NCBI GenBank assembly: GCA_947167015.1 | Contig: CAMVGM010000008.1 | Location: forward strand, 1-62,886 | Source: an uncultured Bacteroidales bacterium | GTDB lineage: Bacteria > Bacteroidota > Bacteroidia > Bacteroidales > UBA932 | Direction of reading: 5' to 3' | DNA: 62,886 nucleotides | In this document: piece by piece, positions 50,555 through 58,672 of the stretch | Numbering within the stretch: position 1 is the first letter of the stretch | Layout of the letters: each line of letters starts with the position of its first letter | The notes under the pieces: model-generated | Databases searched by the model: none | Told to the model about the DNA's origin: nothing | Seen by the model: only the letters and a program-made list of their open reading frames with translations | Program-made: the position numbers and the translations under genes

Positions 50555-50716
50555 TCAGTCCGCCGCCGAGAAATCCTCTTTGCCTACGCCGCAGACCGGG
50601 CAGACCCAATCAGCAGGGAGATCCTCGAAAGAAGTGCCGGGCGCGATCCCGTTGTCCGGATCGCCGACTGCCGGGTCGTATTCGTACCCGCAGACATCGC
50701 ATACATACTTTTTCAT
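50555..50716 (-). CDS. rubredoxin
   Basis: 53-aa electron carrier with a single Fe(Cys)4 site. The sequence [23 protein letters not shown]... to ...[17 protein letters not shown] has both CxxCG knuckles (C6, C9, C39, C42) and the usual aromatic core (Y4, Y11, Y13, W37). Rubredoxins in anaerobes pass electrons to peroxide or superoxide reductases and oxygen-reducing flavoproteins. A -7 box TATATTTG lies at 50746-50739, 22 bases before the ATG. Confidence 0.96.
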   Translation of the reverse strand: MKKYVCDVCGYEYDPAVGDPDNGIAPGTSFEDLPADWVCPVCGVGKEDFSAAD

Positions 50717-50738
50717 ACACTTAGTGGTTTTGATCGCT

Positions 50739-50746
50739 CAAATATA
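50739..50746 (-). promoter_or_regulatory. -7 box of the rubredoxin/DUF362 unit
   Basis: TATATTTG on the minus strand, a perfect match, 22 bases before the rubredoxin ATG. Confidence 0.6.
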
Positions 50747-50786
50747 GAAAATATCCGTGAAAAAAGAGATCGCCTGCAGATAGTTT

Positions 50787-52694
50787 CTACTGCCAGTTCA
50801 CGCGTATGCCGGCCATGAACCACAGGCCGGGCTGGGGGATGTCGCCGAAGTCGTAGTATTCCCGGTTGAGAAGATTGTTTACCCTGAGGTAGGCTTCCCA
50901 GGCGGGACGCTCGTAACTGACCTTCGCGTCCAGCAGCGAGTAGGGCTTGATCAGTTCCGAGCCGGTGGCCCTGTCCACATAGCGGTACGATAGGTTCGCC
51001 GCGACGTGCTCTCCGAAACGAAAATCCGCCTGGGCGGTGATCCGGTGGCGGATATACTCCATCGAATAGAGGCTGCGGAACCCCGCATCCGTCTTCTTGT
51101 CTTGGGAGATATGGCTGTATCCGACGCTCAGCGAGCGCAGCGGAAAGCCTTTCCGTCCGAGCTGTTCGGCAAACGAGAACTGCAGGGTCGCTTCCTGCCC
51201 GAAGGTGTTCAGGACGGTGTGATTGACGGACATCCACGGCGCGTCTTCTCCGGCGTGCACGTCCTGGATCCAGTCGATGATGTCTTTGCCCCGGTTGTAA
51301 TAGACCGTCGCGACGGCGCGGATGCCCTTCCCGAGGAATTTCAGGCCGCCTTCGAATGCGTGGACCTTCTCCGCCTTCAGCGTGGGGTCCGCCAGGTGGC
51401 CGCCCACGGAATAATAGAGTTCGGTAAAGGTGGGCATCCTGTAAGAGGCATTGTATGAACCGTAGATGCGCAGGGCGTCGGTCAGGCGGAGGTTCATCTC
51501 CGCGCCGGGATAAAAGCGTACGCCCTCGGCGTTGCCGGTGTTGTAAACTGCGGTAAGTCCGGCCGAGGCCGTGAAGCGCTCCAGTACTACGCCGTGCTCG
51601 GCGAATACAGTGAAGGCGGTCCTGCCCAGGCCGCGGACATAGACGCCCTCCGGTGTGCCGAGCGTTTCGCCGAGGTTGGTGCTCCGGATGGCTTCGTGCC
51701 GGACGCCGGCCCCGAATGCGCTGCGGCCGAAACGGGAATCGAAGGAGAAATGGAAATCACCTCCTATGGTGTTGGTCCTGTGGTAGTTGAACGGATAGCG
51801 CTGCGGCGCTCCGCGGAAGAGTTCGAAGCGGTCCTCGCCGCGGGTCCAGTAAACGGACGGCGTAAAATGGAGGGCGCCCTTTCCTTCCGCCTTGACCGCG
51901 GCGAAGGTCTTGAAGGTGTGCTCGAACTGGTCGTCGAAACGGGCGCTGTAGAAGGTGCTCGATCCGAAATCCTTCAGGCTGGCCCCGGCCTGCCATTCCA
52001 AGGTGGTCGCGGGCAGGTCCGCGCGGCCGTGGTAGAAAGACTTGAAGGTCCGGAAATCGCTGTTCAGTCCGCCGGCTGCGTTGCGGTTGAATCCGTCGGA
52101 CCGCTGGTAGCCGGCAGAGAGCGTGTGGAAACTGCTGCGCCCCTTCAGGGCGGCGGAAGCGTTGACGTTGCCGTAACCGAAAGATCCGCCCTCGAGGTTG
52201 ACCGTGGCGGCATTCCTCCCGTAGGATTTCGTGACGATGTTGATGGCCCCGATCATCGAGGTGGCGCCGTGCCCCCTCGCGGAAGGCCCTTCCAGCACTT
52301 CGATGTGGTCGATGTCGCCGAGGTTGACGGGGAAGTCGGCGGAGTTGTGGCCGGTCTGGGGGTCGGAAATGTCGATGCCGTTGAGCAGTATCGCGATCTG
52401 GTTGTAGGTGCCTCCGCGCATGCTGATGTCGGTCTGCATGCCCATCGCTCCGCGCTGCCGCACGTCCACGCCCAGGGCGTATTTGAGCAGGTCGTTCACG
52501 TTCTCGGCAGGAGCGGATGCGATCGAGAGACTGTCGATCAGCGTCACGGTGCGGGTGTTCTTGTGGAGCGGGACGGGAATCTTGGAAGCGGTAACCGACA
52601 CGCTGTCCAGCATATAGTATGTCTGCGCCCGGGCTGCCTGTGCGGAAAGAAGCGAAAGGAGCAGCACCGCTGCGATGGTAATCTTTTTCGTCAT
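50787..52694 (-). CDS. TonB-dependent outer-membrane receptor (BtuB-like)
   Basis: 635 aa with signal peptide (ITIAAVLLLSLLSAQAARAQ). Short plug domain with a TonB-box-like start (DSVSVTASKIPVPLHKN), VNDLLKYALGVDVRQRGAMG, RGGTYNQIAILLNGIDISDPQTGHN, and IEVLEGPSARGHGATSMIGAINIVTK, then a ~480-residue 22-strand barrel ending in an aromatic residue two before Gln (GIRVNWQ). Length and plug resemble BtuB/CirA-type receptors for cobalamin or siderophores, not SusC. I see no cobalamin riboswitch upstream: only the box TAACTTTG at 52721-52714, 19 bases before the ATG. Ligand unknown. Confidence 0.88.
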   Translation of the reverse strand: MTKKITIAAVLLLSLLSAQAARAQTYYMLDSVSVTASKIPVPLHKNTRTVTLIDSLSIASAPAENVNDLLKYALGVDVRQRGAMGMQTDISMRGGTYNQIAILLNGIDISDPQTGHNSADFPVNLGDIDHIEVLEGPSARGHGATSMIGAINIVTKSYGRNAATVNLEGGSFGYGNVNASAALKGRSSFHTLSAGYQRSDGFNRNAAGGLNSDFRTFKSFYHGRADLPATTLEWQAGASLKDFGSSTFYSARFDDQFEHTFKTFAAVKAEGKGALHFTPSVYWTRGEDRFELFRGAPQRYPFNYHRTNTIGGDFHFSFDSRFGRSAFGAGVRHEAIRSTNLGETLGTPEGVYVRGLGRTAFTVFAEHGVVLERFTASAGLTAVYNTGNAEGVRFYPGAEMNLRLTDALRIYGSYNASYRMPTFTELYYSVGGHLADPTLKAEKVHAFEGGLKFLGKGIRAVATVYYNRGKDIIDWIQDVHAGEDAPWMSVNHTVLNTFGQEATLQFSFAEQLGRKGFPLRSLSVGYSHISQDKKTDAGFRSLYSMEYIRHRITAQADFRFGEHVAANLSYRYVDRATGSELIKPYSLLDAKVSYERPAWEAYLRVNNLLNREYYDFGDIPQPGLWFMAGIRVNWQ

Positions 52695-52713
52695 AGCTTG
52701 GTCTTCGGGGGGC

Positions 52714-52793
52714 CAAAGTTAGCATTTTCCCGGGGAAAAAGTCGTAATAGAGCGCCTGCAGGCTCGTTTTGTCCATATTTCTGCGTACATTTG
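52714..52793. promoter_or_regulatory. divergent promoters TonB receptor (-) / SGNH hydrolase (+)
   Basis: Minus-strand TAACTTTG at 52721-52714 (19-nt gap). Plus-strand TACATTTG at 52786-52793, only five bases (TATAT) before the ATG at 52799. Confidence 0.6.
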
Positions 52794-52798
52794 TATAT

Positions 52799-53380
52799 AT
52801 GATTCGTGTTGCATGCATAGGGGACAGCATCACCTGGGGGTTCACGCTGCTGAATCCCTGGCGGCAGAGTTACCCGGCGCTCCTGCAGGAGAAACTGGGC
52901 GAAGGATATGAGGTGCGCAATTTCGGGTATAACGATGCCGCAGTCCGTTTTGATGCCGATACCCCGTATGTCGAAAAGCGCGTGTACCGCGAGAGCCTGG
53001 CCTGGAATCCGGATATCGTCCTCCTGATGCTCGGAACCAACGACACCAAGACCCGGAACTGGGATCCGGACATCTTCCGCCGGGACTATCGCAGGATCAT
53101 AGCGTCTTACCGGGAACTGCCGTCCGCCCCGCGGGTCATCCTGATTGCACCGATCCGGGCATTCCTGGTCCTGGGGACCCCCATCCTGGGCGTGCGTCCC
53201 GATACGATGGAGGAAGGGGTGCGCCCGGCCATTCGGGAAATCGCCTCCGAAACGGGGCTGGAACTGGTTGACCTGCAGGATCTCTTTACCGACACCCGCT
53301 ATTGCCGGGACGGAGTCCATCCGCAGCGGACGGGGGCCGGGATGCTCTCCGAGGCCATTTATTCCGGAATACGCTGGTAA
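52799..53380 (+). CDS. SGNH/GDSL-family hydrolase
   Basis: 193-aa esterase or lipase of the SGNH fold. Block I is CIGDSITWGF (nucleophile Ser at about residue 9), block III LGTNDTK (Asn), block V DGVHPQR (Asp and His), all present. No signal peptide, so it acts in the cytoplasm, like many small acyl-hydrolases/acetylesterases. ATG 52799 is used because its domain begins at MIRVACIGDS; upstream in-frame sequence lies in the promoter. The start follows a -7 box by only five bases. Confidence 0.9.
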   Translation: MIRVACIGDSITWGFTLLNPWRQSYPALLQEKLGEGYEVRNFGYNDAAVRFDADTPYVEKRVYRESLAWNPDIVLLMLGTNDTKTRNWDPDIFRRDYRRIIASYRELPSAPRVILIAPIRAFLVLGTPILGVRPDTMEEGVRPAIREIASETGLELVDLQDLFTDTRYCRDGVHPQRTGAGMLSEAIYSGIRW

Positions 53381-53403
53381 ACAGGCCTGTAGGCCGTGTG
53401 CGG

Positions 53404-53958
53404 CTATGGCTCGTCCGAGTGAAGTCGCCTGTAGAATTTGAGCACAGTAAGCAGACCGCTGAAGTCCGATTTGGAAATGTGCGTGGCGCGGACGATGCCC
53501 TCGCTGTCCGTCGGCAGGCTGAATTCCAGGACTTTCGTGAAAACGAGCTGCCTTCTCGTGACGGTGATGCTCACCAGGTCGTCGCTCGGGTAGGCAAGGG
53601 CGAAACTGCCGTCCAACTTCGTGGTCGCGAGTCTCGGCTGGTTATAGAAATCCTTGATTTCTTCCATCTTGGCGATGGCCTCGTCCAGCGTAGCTCCCAG
53701 CGGGATGAAGAGTTCAAAGATGGGGTCGAAGTTGATCTGGACGATATCGGTCCCGACACCCAGATTCCCCAGCGAGAGATAGTACATCCGGGGGCTCTCA
53801 TCGTTCATATAGAACACCTCCAGTTTGGTGTCGATGGCCGCCTCGCCCTCGACTTCATAGTCGGCGATTTCCATTCTCGGACGGAGCGGGGACGGGTTCT
53901 GGGCGAAAGCGAAAAACGTAATGCACGCCAGGATGAGGGTAGTGATGATCTTTTTCAT
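53404..53958 (-). CDS. exported protein of unknown function
   Basis: 184 aa; signal peptide MKKIITTLILACITFFAFAQ with cleavage after FAQ. The mature part (EVEGEAAIDTKLEVFYMNDESPRMYYLSLGNLG, VQINFDPIFELFIPLGATLDEAIAKMEEIKDFYNQ, TTKLDGSFALAYPSDDLVSITVTRRQLV) looks like a periplasmic mixed alpha/beta fold. I know similar Bacteroidales hypothetical proteins without function. The ATG at 53958 is preferred to upstream codons because it starts the signal. Its promoter is 12 bp from that of the divergent hydrolase. Confidence 0.7.
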   Translation of the reverse strand: MKKIITTLILACITFFAFAQNPSPLRPRMEIADYEVEGEAAIDTKLEVFYMNDESPRMYYLSLGNLGVGTDIVQINFDPIFELFIPLGATLDEAIAKMEEIKDFYNQPRLATTKLDGSFALAYPSDDLVSITVTRRQLVFTKVLEFSLPTDSEGIVRATHISKSDFSGLLTVLKFYRRLHSDEP

Positions 53959-53983
53959 AAGACAGCTCTTTCGTATTCTTTCA

Positions 53984-54011
53984 TAAAGATAGCGGAAAAA
54001 AGTTACCTTTG
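53984..54011. promoter_or_regulatory. interlocked divergent promoters 53958 gene (-) / hydrolase (+)
   Basis: Minus-strand TATCTTTA at 53991-53984 (one mismatch, 25-nt gap) and plus-strand TACCTTTG at 54004-54011 (23-nt gap to the ATG at 54035), 12 bp apart. Confidence 0.55.
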
Positions 54012-54034
54012 CAAAAAAGAGCACGGACCGAACG

Positions 54035-54715
54035 ATGGATATCCAGCACCATTACATCGAGAAAGGGCAGGGGGAGCCGCTGATCCTCCTGCACGGGAAC
54101 GGGGAGAACTGTGACTATTTCAAAGGCCAGATCGAGGTGCTCGCCCGCTTCTATCACGTGTATGCCCCGGATACCCGCGGACACGGGAAAACGCCCCGGG
54201 GAAACGCTCCCTTCACCATCCGGCAGTTTGCCGATGACCTGTTGTCATTCATGGATTTGCATGGGATCGAAAAGGCCCACCTGCTGGGCTTCTCCGACGG
54301 CGGGAATATCGCCATGATTTTCGCGATGAGGTATCCGGACCGTGTGGACCGCCTCATCCTGGACGGAGCCAACCTGGATGCGCGGGGCGTGAAGCGCTCC
54401 GTACAGATTCCCATCGAGGTCGGTTATCGGATCGCACGACTATTCGCCCGGAAAAGCGAATCGGCCCGGCTGAAGGCCGAGCTGCTGGGGCTGATGGTCA
54501 ACGATCCGGACGTGCGGCCGGAAGAACTGGCCCGCATCCGCTCGAAGACGCTGGTCGTCGCCGGAACCCGGGACATGATCCGCGAAGCCCATACGCGGCT
54601 GATCGCCGCCGGCATTCCCGGGTCCAGCCTTGCTTTCGTGGAAGGCGACCACTTTGTCGCGAACAAATGCCCGGAGGCGTTCAACCGGGTGATCCTGGAT
54701 TTCCTGCAGAACTGA
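54035..54715 (+). CDS. alpha/beta hydrolase
   Basis: 226-aa cytoplasmic hydrolase of the classical fold: oxyanion HGNGENCDYF at about 20, nucleophile in GFSDGGN (Ser near 89), Asp in AGTRDMI, and His in EGDHFV. The short lid region (IPIEVGYRIARLFARKSESARLK) is helical. Substrate unknown. A flavin reductase-like gene follows after 36 bases. Confidence 0.87.
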   Translation: MDIQHHYIEKGQGEPLILLHGNGENCDYFKGQIEVLARFYHVYAPDTRGHGKTPRGNAPFTIRQFADDLLSFMDLHGIEKAHLLGFSDGGNIAMIFAMRYPDRVDRLILDGANLDARGVKRSVQIPIEVGYRIARLFARKSESARLKAELLGLMVNDPDVRPEELARIRSKTLVVAGTRDMIREAHTRLIAAGIPGSSLAFVEGDHFVANKCPEAFNRVILDFLQN

Positions 54716-54751
54716 ATTCACATAATACAAACATCCAATAAACCTATAGAT

Positions 54752-55339
54752 ATGAACAACGATTCCTTCAAAGAAGTTGCCGGCCGCAAGAACTTCGGCC
54801 CCAACCAGGCCCTCGTAACCACTCCGCAGCCCTGCGTGATGATTGCCACTTGGGACAAGGACCACAATCCGGACGTGATGATGGCCGCCTGGGCCGGGCA
54901 GTACGACGCCAAGCAGATCGTCGTGAGCCTTTCCAAACACATGACCACGGCGAACCTGGAACTGACCGGGGCGTTTACCGTCAGTTTCGCTGACATCCGC
55001 ACGGTGGCGGAGTCTGACTATTTCGGCCTGGTCAGCGGCAACAAGGTCCCGGACAAGGTGGCCCGGGCCGGCTTCACGGTTACGCCGAGCCCCAACGTGG
55101 ACGCTCCTATCATCAACGAGTATCCGCTGACCCTGGAGTGCAAGGTGGTCAGCTGGGCGGACGGCATCCTGGTCGGCGAGGTGATCAACCAGAGCGCGGC
55201 CGAGTGCATCCTGACGGACGGGAAGGTGGATCTCGCGAAACTCCAGCCCATCGTCTTCGATGCTGCCGGAATGTGCTACCGCGCCATCGGCGAGGTCGTC
55301 GGAGGCGCCTGGAATGCCGGGAAGAAGTTTACCGAGTAA
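54752..55339 (+). CDS. flavin reductase-like FMN-binding protein
   Basis: 195-aa protein with the flavin-reductase/FMN-binding split-barrel domain: NQALVTTPQPCVMIATWDKDHNPDVMMAAWAGQYDAKQIVVSLSKHMTT, then GAFTVSFADIRTVAESDYFGLVSGNKVPDK. Typical of small NAD(P)H:FMN oxidoreductases or FMN-dependent proteins in anaerobes, with no cysteine pair visible. Probably cytoplasmic. It lies between two hydrolase genes and near the exported flavodoxin operon, so the area concentrates flavin-linked functions. Confidence 0.88.
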   Translation: MNNDSFKEVAGRKNFGPNQALVTTPQPCVMIATWDKDHNPDVMMAAWAGQYDAKQIVVSLSKHMTTANLELTGAFTVSFADIRTVAESDYFGLVSGNKVPDKVARAGFTVTPSPNVDAPIINEYPLTLECKVVSWADGILVGEVINQSAAECILTDGKVDLAKLQPIVFDAAGMCYRAIGEVVGGAWNAGKKFTE

Positions 55340-55357
55340 GCGTTTCTTTCCTGTCGT

Positions 55358-55675
55358 ATGAAACGAACGGTCTTCACTTTGCTCCTGGCCGTTTCGGTCG
55401 TCTTGTCCGGACGGGAATACTTGCTGAGCACGCAGGAGCTCGATATCTACGGGACCGCGGCAGCTTACGAAGGGAGGGTCTTCATCCTGCATGGCACAAA
55501 GGACGGCATCGTGCCCCGCTGGTGCAGCGAGCGCTACCAGGAGACTTACGGCGAGCGTTCGGAGTTCATCCTGGTCGAGGATGAGAACCATATGATCACG
55601 CGCCGCAAGGAAGAGGTAGTCGGCCGGACGGTCAGTTTCTTCGAGAACGCTTTCCCAAGAACTCCGAAGGCGTGA
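55358..55675 (+). pseudogene. internally deleted alpha/beta hydrolase (signal joined to C-terminal third)
   Basis: 105 codons. An export-type signal (MKRTVFTLLLAVSVVLSG) is followed immediately by what looks like the last third of a hydrolase: STQELDIYGTAAAYEGRVFILHGTKDGIVP (catalytic Asp) and VEDENHMITRRK (His), then the last helix. The oxyanion loop and the nucleophile Ser are missing, so it cannot act as a hydrolase alone. The end overlaps the convergent AraC gene by 44 bases. I read it as a remnant after an internal deletion. Confidence 0.6.
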
Positions 55676-56540
55676 GGCCCGTCGTTCTCTTGAAGAGGCG
55701 GGTGAAATGGTGCGGAAACTCGAAGCCCAGCAGGCGGGCGGTTTCGCTGATGTTCTGCCCGCTCATCAGGAGGCTCTTCCCCTGTTCGATCACGAACGAA
55801 TGGATGTAGCCGATAGCCGTGCCGCCGGTGGCCCTATGGATGATATCTCCCAGATAGCGGGGCGAATAAGCCAGTTCCCCGGCGCAGTAGCGGACGGACG
55901 GGACGCCCAGCTCCAGCTGCCTGCCGTCCTGATAATAATCCCGGAGCAGTTTATGGAAGCGTTTGAGCACGTCAGATGAAGCTTTGTCTTCCTTCGAGAG
56001 CTGGCGCAGATGGATGCGCTGGCAATACTCCAGGATGAGCCGGATGTATCCGAGGATGACGGAACGGAGGGTGGGAGAGTCGGCGTTTTCCTGCAGTTCG
56101 TGCCGCATCTGCGTCAGCATTTGCGTGATCCGGCCCCATTCCGCGGGCTCCATCTTCAGGGTTTCCGTGGCAAAATAGGAGAAGAAGCGAAAATCTTTCA
56201 TCCTGGCCTCCAGGTCCGTTCCGTGCAGGAGTTCCGGCGAAAACAGCAGGGCCCAGCCGCTGATGTGGATTTCTTCGCCGTTGTCTTCTTTTCCGCCGAT
56301 CTGCCCGGGTTCGACGGCGATGATGGAGCCGTCCGGCGCATCGAACATTTTCATGCCGTAGGTGAGGTTCTTCGGGAAGTTCCGCTGGATGAAAAGGCCA
56401 TAGACGCCGTAACGGTTCAGGCTGGAGTGGATGGGGGACACCTCGTCGTAATGGATGACGCTGACCAGCGGATGCAGGACCGGGGCGCCCAGATAGCGGG
56501 CGTAGTCATTGGGGTTGGCGACGCGCAAGATGTTCTTCAT
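55632..56540 (-). CDS. AraC-family transcriptional regulator
   Basis: 302-aa activator with an N-terminal cupin-like sensing domain (~1-170; YGMKMFDAPDGSIIAVEPGQIGG, ISGWALLFSPELLHG) and a C-terminal AraC double HTH (~205-300; AGELAYSPRYLGDIIHRATGGTAIGYI, then SETARLLGFEFPHHFTRLFKRTTGLTPSEF, the family signature). It diverges from the hydrolase-flavodoxin operon at 56664, whose regulator it probably is. A box TACCTTTA lies at 56556-56549, eight bases before its ATG. Confidence 0.93.
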   Translation of the reverse strand: MKNILRVANPNDYARYLGAPVLHPLVSVIHYDEVSPIHSSLNRYGVYGLFIQRNFPKNLTYGMKMFDAPDGSIIAVEPGQIGGKEDNGEEIHISGWALLFSPELLHGTDLEARMKDFRFFSYFATETLKMEPAEWGRITQMLTQMRHELQENADSPTLRSVILGYIRLILEYCQRIHLRQLSKEDKASSDVLKRFHKLLRDYYQDGRQLELGVPSVRYCAGELAYSPRYLGDIIHRATGGTAIGYIHSFVIEQGKSLLMSGQNISETARLLGFEFPHHFTRLFKRTTGLTPSEFLGKRSRRN

Positions 56541-56640
56541 AACGTTTGTAAAGGTAGAAATTTCCTGTATTTAATCCAAATTTCTGCGATATTGGTATAT
56601 AATCGGCAAAAATCGGTAGTAAAAAATACCGCTGAATGCC

Positions 56641-56648
56641 GACCTTTG
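56641..56648 (+). promoter_or_regulatory. -7 box of the hydrolase-flavodoxin operon
   Basis: GACCTTTG, one mismatch to TAnnTTTG, 15 bases before the ATG at 56664. The 84-bp gap to the AraC box would hold an activator site, but I see no clear repeat pair. Confidence 0.45.
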
Positions 56649-56663
56649 CAAAAAGAATTGTTT

Positions 56664-57635
56664 ATGAGCACTTTGAACCTTACCCAGGAATGGGACAAGA
56701 CCTTCCCGAAGTCGGAACTGGTCAATCACAGCAAAGTCACTTTCCACAACCGCTACGGCATCGAACTGGCGGCAGATATGTATGTCCCGAAGGACGCCGA
56801 CGGCAAACTCCCCGCCATCGCGGTGAGCGGCCCCTTCGGCGCCGTGAAGGAGCAGTCCAGCGGCCTGTATGCACAGCATATGGCGGAAAGAGGCTTCGTG
56901 ACGGTCGCCTTCGACCCTTCCTTCACCGGTGAATCCGGTGGCGAACCCCGTCGGATGGCCTCCCCGGACATCAATACGGAAGACTTCCTCGCTGCGGTGG
57001 ACTTCCTGTCCAATTGCGATCTGGTGGACCCGGAGCGCATCGGCATCATCGGCATCTGCGGCTTCGGCGGGATGGCCGTCAACGCCGCCGCCCTCGATCC
57101 GCGCATCAAAGCGACCGTGGCTTCTACGATGTACGACATGAGCAAGGTCAACGTGGAAGGCTATTTCGCCAGCGAGGATACGCCCGCCCAGCGGATGGAA
57201 AAGCGCAAGGCCCTGGCCGCCCAGCGAACGAAAGACTATGCTTCCGGAACTTACGGACGCGCCGGCGGCGTGATCGACCCGCTTCCGGACGATGCCCCCT
57301 GGTTCGTCAAGGATTATCACGCCTACTACAAGACGCCCCGCGGCTATCACGCCCGCAGCGGCAATTCCACCGACGGCTGGAACATCATCGGCTGCCAGAG
57401 TTTCTTGAACCAGCCTCTGCTGGCATGGGCAGGAGAAATCGAGAATCCCGTTCTCCTCATCCACGGCGAAAAGGCCCACAGCCGCTATTTCAGCGAGTAT
57501 GCCTACAGCCTGATGACGGGTGCCAACAAGGAACTGATGATCATCCCCGGCGCCTCCCACGTGGATCTTTACGACGATGTGGCCGGCGTGATTCCTTATG
57601 ACAAGATGGAGACTTTCTTCAAAACGAATCTGTAA
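56664..57635 (+). CDS. alpha/beta hydrolase, YcjY/dienelactone-hydrolase-like
   Basis: 323-aa hydrolase without signal peptide. N-terminal KVTFHNRYGIELAADMYVPKDADGKLPAIAVSGPFGAVKEQSSGLYAQHMAERGF matches the YcjY group. At the nucleophile elbow it has GIIGICGFGGMAVNAA, a Cys in place of Ser as in dienelactone hydrolases; LLIHGEKAHSRYF and PGASHVDLYD supply the acidic residue and His. It is the first gene of the operon divergent from AraC; its TAA overlaps the next ATG by one base. Confidence 0.87.
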   Translation: MSTLNLTQEWDKTFPKSELVNHSKVTFHNRYGIELAADMYVPKDADGKLPAIAVSGPFGAVKEQSSGLYAQHMAERGFVTVAFDPSFTGESGGEPRRMASPDINTEDFLAAVDFLSNCDLVDPERIGIIGICGFGGMAVNAAALDPRIKATVASTMYDMSKVNVEGYFASEDTPAQRMEKRKALAAQRTKDYASGTYGRAGGVIDPLPDDAPWFVKDYHAYYKTPRGYHARSGNSTDGWNIIGCQSFLNQPLLAWAGEIENPVLLIHGEKAHSRYFSEYAYSLMTGANKELMIIPGASHVDLYDDVAGVIPYDKMETFFKTNL

Positions 57636-58672
57636 TGAAAGCACTGCGACTCTTTCTGGCCGGTTGCGCCGCGCTTGTTTCGCTCGGCGCTTCCTGCTCT
57701 GCGGATCCGCTGCAGACCGGTACCGAGAAGCCGACGACGGAGCAGAAAGGTGATGAGCAAGGGCAGGCCGGATCCGGCGTTCCCGAGAAACCGGAATCGA
57801 ACGGAAGCAAGACCCTGCTGGTCTGGTATAGTTTCACGGGCAATTCGACGGCCATCGCAAAGGCTTTGCGTGCCCATGCCAGCGTCGACGCCCTTGAGAT
57901 CAAGCCTGCGGAAGAGGGCCTTGACTACGCTGCAAACAATTATGCCATAGGCAGTTCGCTGATTTCTGCCATCCGCAAGAATCCCTCATCGGCCGCTTCC
58001 TATCCGGCGATCAAAGAAGTGGAAGTTTCTTTCGACGACTACGATACCGTCATCGTCGTGACGCCGCTCTGGTGGAGCCAGATGGCTGCGCCTATGCAGA
58101 GTTTCCTTTTCAAATACGGCGGGAAGATGGCCGGAAAGACCATCGGTCTGGTCGTCACCAGTTCCAGCAGCGGCATTTCCGGCGTGGAGCAGGATGCAAA
58201 ACGTCTTGTCCCGCAAGGCAGTTTCCTCTCCGAAAGTCTCTGGATCCGTTCCGCCCAGGTCGGCAGCGCCGCGGAACTCACCGCCGCCTGGTATGATAAA
58301 ATGTTCCCGGGCAATAATGAAAATGCATCCATGAAAGTGACTATTACCGCCGGCGGCAAAAGTTTTACCGCCGAAATCGAAGATTCCGAAACAGGAAAGG
58401 CCTTTATGGGGAAACTGCCCCTGACGCTCGAGATGACGGAACTGAACGGCAACGAGAAATACTGCTACGGCGTGTCTTTGCCCCGGAACGACAAACATTA
58501 CGATCAGATCGAGGCGGGGGACCTGATGCTTTACAGCGGCGACTGTATCGTGCTGTTCTACGGCTCTGCGGGCGGTTACAACTATACCCGCATCGGAAAG
58601 GTGGCGGACGTGACCGGACTCGCAAACGCCCTGGGCAACGGAAGTGTCAACGTCAAATTTGAGAAGCAATGA
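57635..58672 (+). CDS. exported flavodoxin - cyclophilin-like fusion
   Basis: 345 aa. Signal MKALRLFLAGCAALVSLGASC with a lipobox-like LGASC, then a Thr/Glu/Gly-rich linker (~25-57) and a flavodoxin-4 domain (~58-225; LLVWYSFTGNSTAIAKALR is the FMN phosphate loop, TPLWWSQMAAPMQSFL the isoalloxazine loop). Residues ~230-345 (MKVTITAGGKSFTAEIEDSETGKAFMGKLPLTLEMTELNGNEKYCYG) are a cyclophilin-like beta-barrel. It appears to be an envelope flavoprotein; how FMN reaches it is not clear. Overlaps the next gene by four bases (ATGA). Confidence 0.85.
   Translation: MKALRLFLAGCAALVSLGASCSADPLQTGTEKPTTEQKGDEQGQAGSGVPEKPESNGSKTLLVWYSFTGNSTAIAKALRAHASVDALEIKPAEEGLDYAANNYAIGSSLISAIRKNPSSAASYPAIKEVEVSFDDYDTVIVVTPLWWSQMAAPMQSFLFKYGGKMAGKTIGLVVTSSSSGISGVEQDAKRLVPQGSFLSESLWIRSAQVGSAAELTAAWYDKMFPGNNENASMKVTITAGGKSFTAEIEDSETGKAFMGKLPLTLEMTELNGNEKYCYGVSLPRNDKHYDQIEAGDLMLYSGDCIVLFYGSAGGYNYTRIGKVADVTGLANALGNGSVNVKFEKQ

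Noticed and set aside
50787..52794. Cobalamin riboswitch upstream of the BtuB-like receptor
   Set aside because: Only about 100 bp separate it from the divergent hydrolase, most of it holds -7 boxes, and I could not find a B12-box-like sequence.
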